Shown in pieces: positions 60,786 through 64,000 of a DNA stretch of 64,000 nt. Origin of the DNA: Typha latifolia (taxonomy: Eukaryota; Streptophyta; Magnoliopsida; Poales; Typhaceae); the NCBI GenBank assembly GCA_019914945.1, contig CM034102.1, positions 17,845,501 through 17,909,500 of the forward strand. The letters are read 5' to 3'. The notes under the pieces are model-generated. The model was not told the origin of the DNA. It made no database searches and saw only the letters and a program-made list of their open reading frames with translations. Numbering within the stretch: position 1 is the first letter of the stretch; each line of letters opens with the position of its first letter. A program made the translations under genes and the position numbers.

Positions 60786-63700
60786 ATGCCGGCGGTCGCG
60801 GATCCAGTGAGAAATCTTGTTCAATTTCAAGATCCTGAAGGGGAGGAATCCGATGCGGACAATACAAGTGGAAACGAGGGGAACCGTGATACCAGTATCG
60901 TCTCTGCTGCGTTTCCTGTGCATAAGTTCGAACTGCATGAAGACCCGTCCTTTTGGAAGGATAACAACGTTCAGGTAATTAAGTTCGGGGTTCAAGTAAC
61001 GAGACTCTACACATTTTTCCCTATAAAGTTTTCTCCTTTGTTGCAAATGTTTATTTCTTCTTATTTATGTTTGAAAACTTGTTTTCGTATTATTTAAAAC
61101 TTCACTTTTATGTTGAAGGAGAGCACTGCATCTTTGTAGTTTCTACTAATGGTCAGCAGTCCCAGAAAGTACAAAGTGTATCTATATACATATTACCTAT
61201 CGAGCATTACATTTGATTTTTTTTCTTTTTATTTTATTTTATTTTATTTATATGTTCTTCTGAAAACCAAGGCTTTGTTGTCTGTTTACACTTTAATATT
61301 CAATGCCTCTTGGTATTTGAGTATTAAAATTGTCTTATAGAACTGCCAACTGATTGGTGGGGTTAATCATGCATTGGTTCAACATTGACGTGTCAAAGCA
61401 AACCGGCAGTTGAGATATCTAGACTGCTTTGAGTTTTTCAGTTGCTCTTGTTCGTGTCAGCTAGCACCTGCTACTTTTGTCCTTCCTTGCTTCTATGCTG
61501 TGTGTTCATCTCTTGTTTTTAACTGTTCTCATTATTTCGCGGAAAGCAGGTTGTCATTCGTATACGACCCCTCAGCAGTACTGAGATATCCCTCCAAGGA
61601 CAAAACATATGTGTTAAACAAGATAGCAGTCAAACTATTACTTGGATTGGACACCCAGAATCCCGTTTCACTTTTGATCATGTTGCTGATGAGCATGTTA
61701 GCCAGGTAACCTTTTTTTTTTCTTTTTTCTTTTCCTTTGTAGATTTATTGCTTTGTGGTGTCATTGATCTTATGAACTACCATCCTGGTCCTTAACAGGA
61801 AAAGCTGTTCAAAGTGGCTGGAGTGCCAATGGTAGAAAATTGCGTAGCAGGTTACAATAGCTGCATGTTTGCATATGGTCAAGTGAGCTCTACCTACAAC
61901 TTCTATTTAATTATTTACTTGAATACATCCACATTTAGAAGTTCATTGCTTAGATGCTTTGAATTCTCACCTTTACAACTCTATGCTATGGGGTTTTGCA
62001 TATTAAATTATGTTTTGGCAGATCATGCTGTTGAGATCTTTTAGTTTTTCCTGGTGTCCTGATTACTGGGTTACTGCAGATATAAGAGGTTGCCCTAGTG
62101 CTGAGCTACAGCTACATGAGGACCCTGACTTTCTAATTCTTTTTCTTTTTTCAGACTGGTAGTGGAAAGACGCATACTATGTTAGGAGACATTGAAGGTG
62201 GAACACGTAGGCATAGTGTTAATTGTGGGATGACACCTCGAGTATTTGAATATCTCTTCTCTAGAATTCAGAAGGTAAGCTTATTCTCACCTTCTATTCA
62301 GTTTCTTTTCTTCGTTATATTTGCTATATTGTTGATTCTTTGATTGTTACTGACAGGAAAAAGAGATTCGAAGAGATGAAAAGCTGCGATTTACTTGTAA
62401 ATGTTCATTCTTGGAAATATATAATGAACATATTTTAGATCTACTCGACCCAAATTCTGCTAATTTACAGGTAGACATTAAAATTGCAAAGATGGTAGTC
62501 AGTGTCTTGTGCAATTCTCTATTGCTTGTCAGTGTATAAATATCCAGCATCTCAATTATTGATTATTTATTCTGTGTGCACTCACCTTATAAACTACCAT
62601 TCTAGTGCACATTTATCATCTTTATAGCTGTGTATTATCATTTCATGTATACTTTGAAGCATGAAATTAAAAGAATAAATCTTTATCTCTTGCAGATAAG
62701 AGAAGATGCAAGAAAAGGTGTATATGTTGAAAATCTGACAGAATATGAGGTTTCAAGTGCTCGAGATGTTATGCAACAACTTATCCAGGTATTGTCAAAT
62801 ATTTTTTGATTATATTTATGTTAATATTGTAATCTAGATTACTCTAGAAATTGAAGTAGCCTTCTTTTGACTAGATCCATGGTATGTCCAAGTAGAATGG
62901 TAGAATAATTTGATATACCAAGCTAAATATGTTACAGTAACTTTGTTTATGTTGGTTATTTTCTGGTAGAGTTGATTTTACATTGAAAATCAATATCTTC
63001 TCAGGGAGCAGCAAACAGAAAGGTGGCTGCCACAAATATGAACCGAGCAAGCAGCCGTTCTCACAGTGTTTTTACTTGTGTCATAGAAAGTAAGGTATGT
63101 AATCCAAATCTCTTTTGCATTTATACCTATCACAAAGCAGCATTACTGCTACAAGTTTATTGATAAAGTTTTGGTGCCTTGGAAGCTTTTGATCCTAAGT
63201 TGAAATACAACTAAATAATTATATGGTGAAATTCACTTCAGTTATTTGAGTAACTCTGAATAGCATGATATTGCATTTTTCAGTGGGAATCTCAAGGCAT
63301 TACCCATCATAGGTTTTCGCGGCTTAATCTCGTAGACCTTGCTGGTTCAGAGCGGTGAGCTCTTAGGCTCTTAGTCTCTTTGATTATATGCTAGTGATGA
63401 CTTGTGATTTAATTATTTCTTTTCAACACTTTATATGCCTGCACATATTTCTGTTTTTGTTGACGCAGTGAAATATGCAGTGGCTATAAATATGTTTGAA
63501 AGTAATTATTCTAGGTTTCTTCATACTTGTGCATAATGGTTCAATTGCAGGCAAAAGAGCTCAGGTGCTGAAGGGGAACGCCTTAAAGAAGCGACCAACA
63601 TCAATAAGTCACTTTCAACTTTAGGGTTTGTAGACTAGATTCTTTTCTGTATGCATTTTGATGTTTCTAATTCGACCTTATCCACCCTAACCATATTTGA

Positions 63701-64000
63701 TGCTTGTTTTGAATTTTACAGACTTGTAATTATGAATCTTGTTGGTCTCTCAAATAAGAAGTCACTCCATGTACCTTATCGTGATTCAAAACTGACGTTT
63801 CTTCTTCAGGTAATGAAGTTTTTGACATCAAAAATCTTGTTTGAACTTGTCTTAAATGCATTATAATATTTATAACTATGAGATGCACACTACATAGTTA
63901 CATCCTGATTAAGTTTAAGTAAGAAGTACTTTAGGAAGGGGAAACAACAAATATTGACAAGTATTCATTCTCTATAATGTTGACGTCCAAGTATTATATT
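60786..64000 (+). CDS. KIN-12 family kinesin (phragmoplast type), N-terminal part
   Basis: Ten exons in the window: 60786-60974, 61550-61705, 61799-61882, 62155-62274, 62357-62470, 62696-62788, 63005-63094, 63284-63354, 63551-63625, 63722-63809; 360 residues, then off the edge. A 63-residue acidic leader precedes the motor, which starts at VVIRIRPLS. The P-loop GQTGSGKT (142-149) is split by intron 3. Switch [10 protein letters not shown] (265-273) and switch [11 protein letters not shown] (298-306) are intact, followed by [14 protein letters not shown]-terminal motor position, [19 protein letters not shown] and [19 protein letters not shown] point to KIN-12, the PAKRP1/POK group that works at the phragmoplast and division plane. 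The exact subgroup needs the tail. The intron after 61705 begins normally (GTAACC). Confidence 0.93.

Noticed and set aside
1..64000. CRISPR arrays, bacterial operons, rRNA genes, prophage
   Set aside because: None present; gene structure is eukaryotic throughout.

Overview
The window is plant nuclear DNA: AT-rich, with small exons and GT-AG introns, and with nuclear protein families found in land plants (TOUSLED kinase, KIN-12 kinesin, AMT, GH3 glucan hydrolase, UBP12/13). The GC-rich AMT exons and GC-rich last GH3 exon lean towards a monocot. That is an inference from composition; the species is not identifiable from the sequence alone. All gene models were built by eye by joining exons in phase. 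In every model the exon lengths keep the reading frame.

Layout, left to right. A NOM1/SGD1-like nucleolar MIF4G-MA3 protein (minus, 5859 to beyond base 1). A membrane-anchored RTM2-like Hsp20 protein (minus, 7613-6735). A BPA1-like RRM protein (plus, 9445-12847). An ammonium transporter (plus, 13907-15409). A secreted GH3 beta-glucan exohydrolase (plus, 17678-20536). A TOUSLED-type kinase (minus, 32736-21252), head-to-head with an EEF1A lysine methyltransferase (plus, 33678-36420). A universal stress protein (minus, 37998-36828). A long, decayed, intron-retaining UBP12/13 pseudogene (plus, 39309-50856). A TTC4/CNS1-like TPR co-chaperone (minus, 55047-52131). A tRNA-Arg(CCT) at 55154-55226. 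A 4.96-kb hAT transposon with intact ends and 8-bp target duplication (55352-60313). The first 360 residues of a KIN-12 kinesin (plus, from 60786, running off the right edge).

The genes do not form a pathway; this is an ordinary genic neighbourhood. The interest lies in gene structure and decay: a convincing U12-type AT-AC intron in the TTC4 gene, two GC-AG introns (BPA1-like and GH3), a tandem duplication that copied a 3' splice site inside the TOUSLED gene, an unprocessed deubiquitinase pseudogene missing its catalytic cysteine region, and a probably recent hAT insertion 125 bp from a tRNA gene whose transposase is broken by one frameshift. I found no novel multi-gene system.
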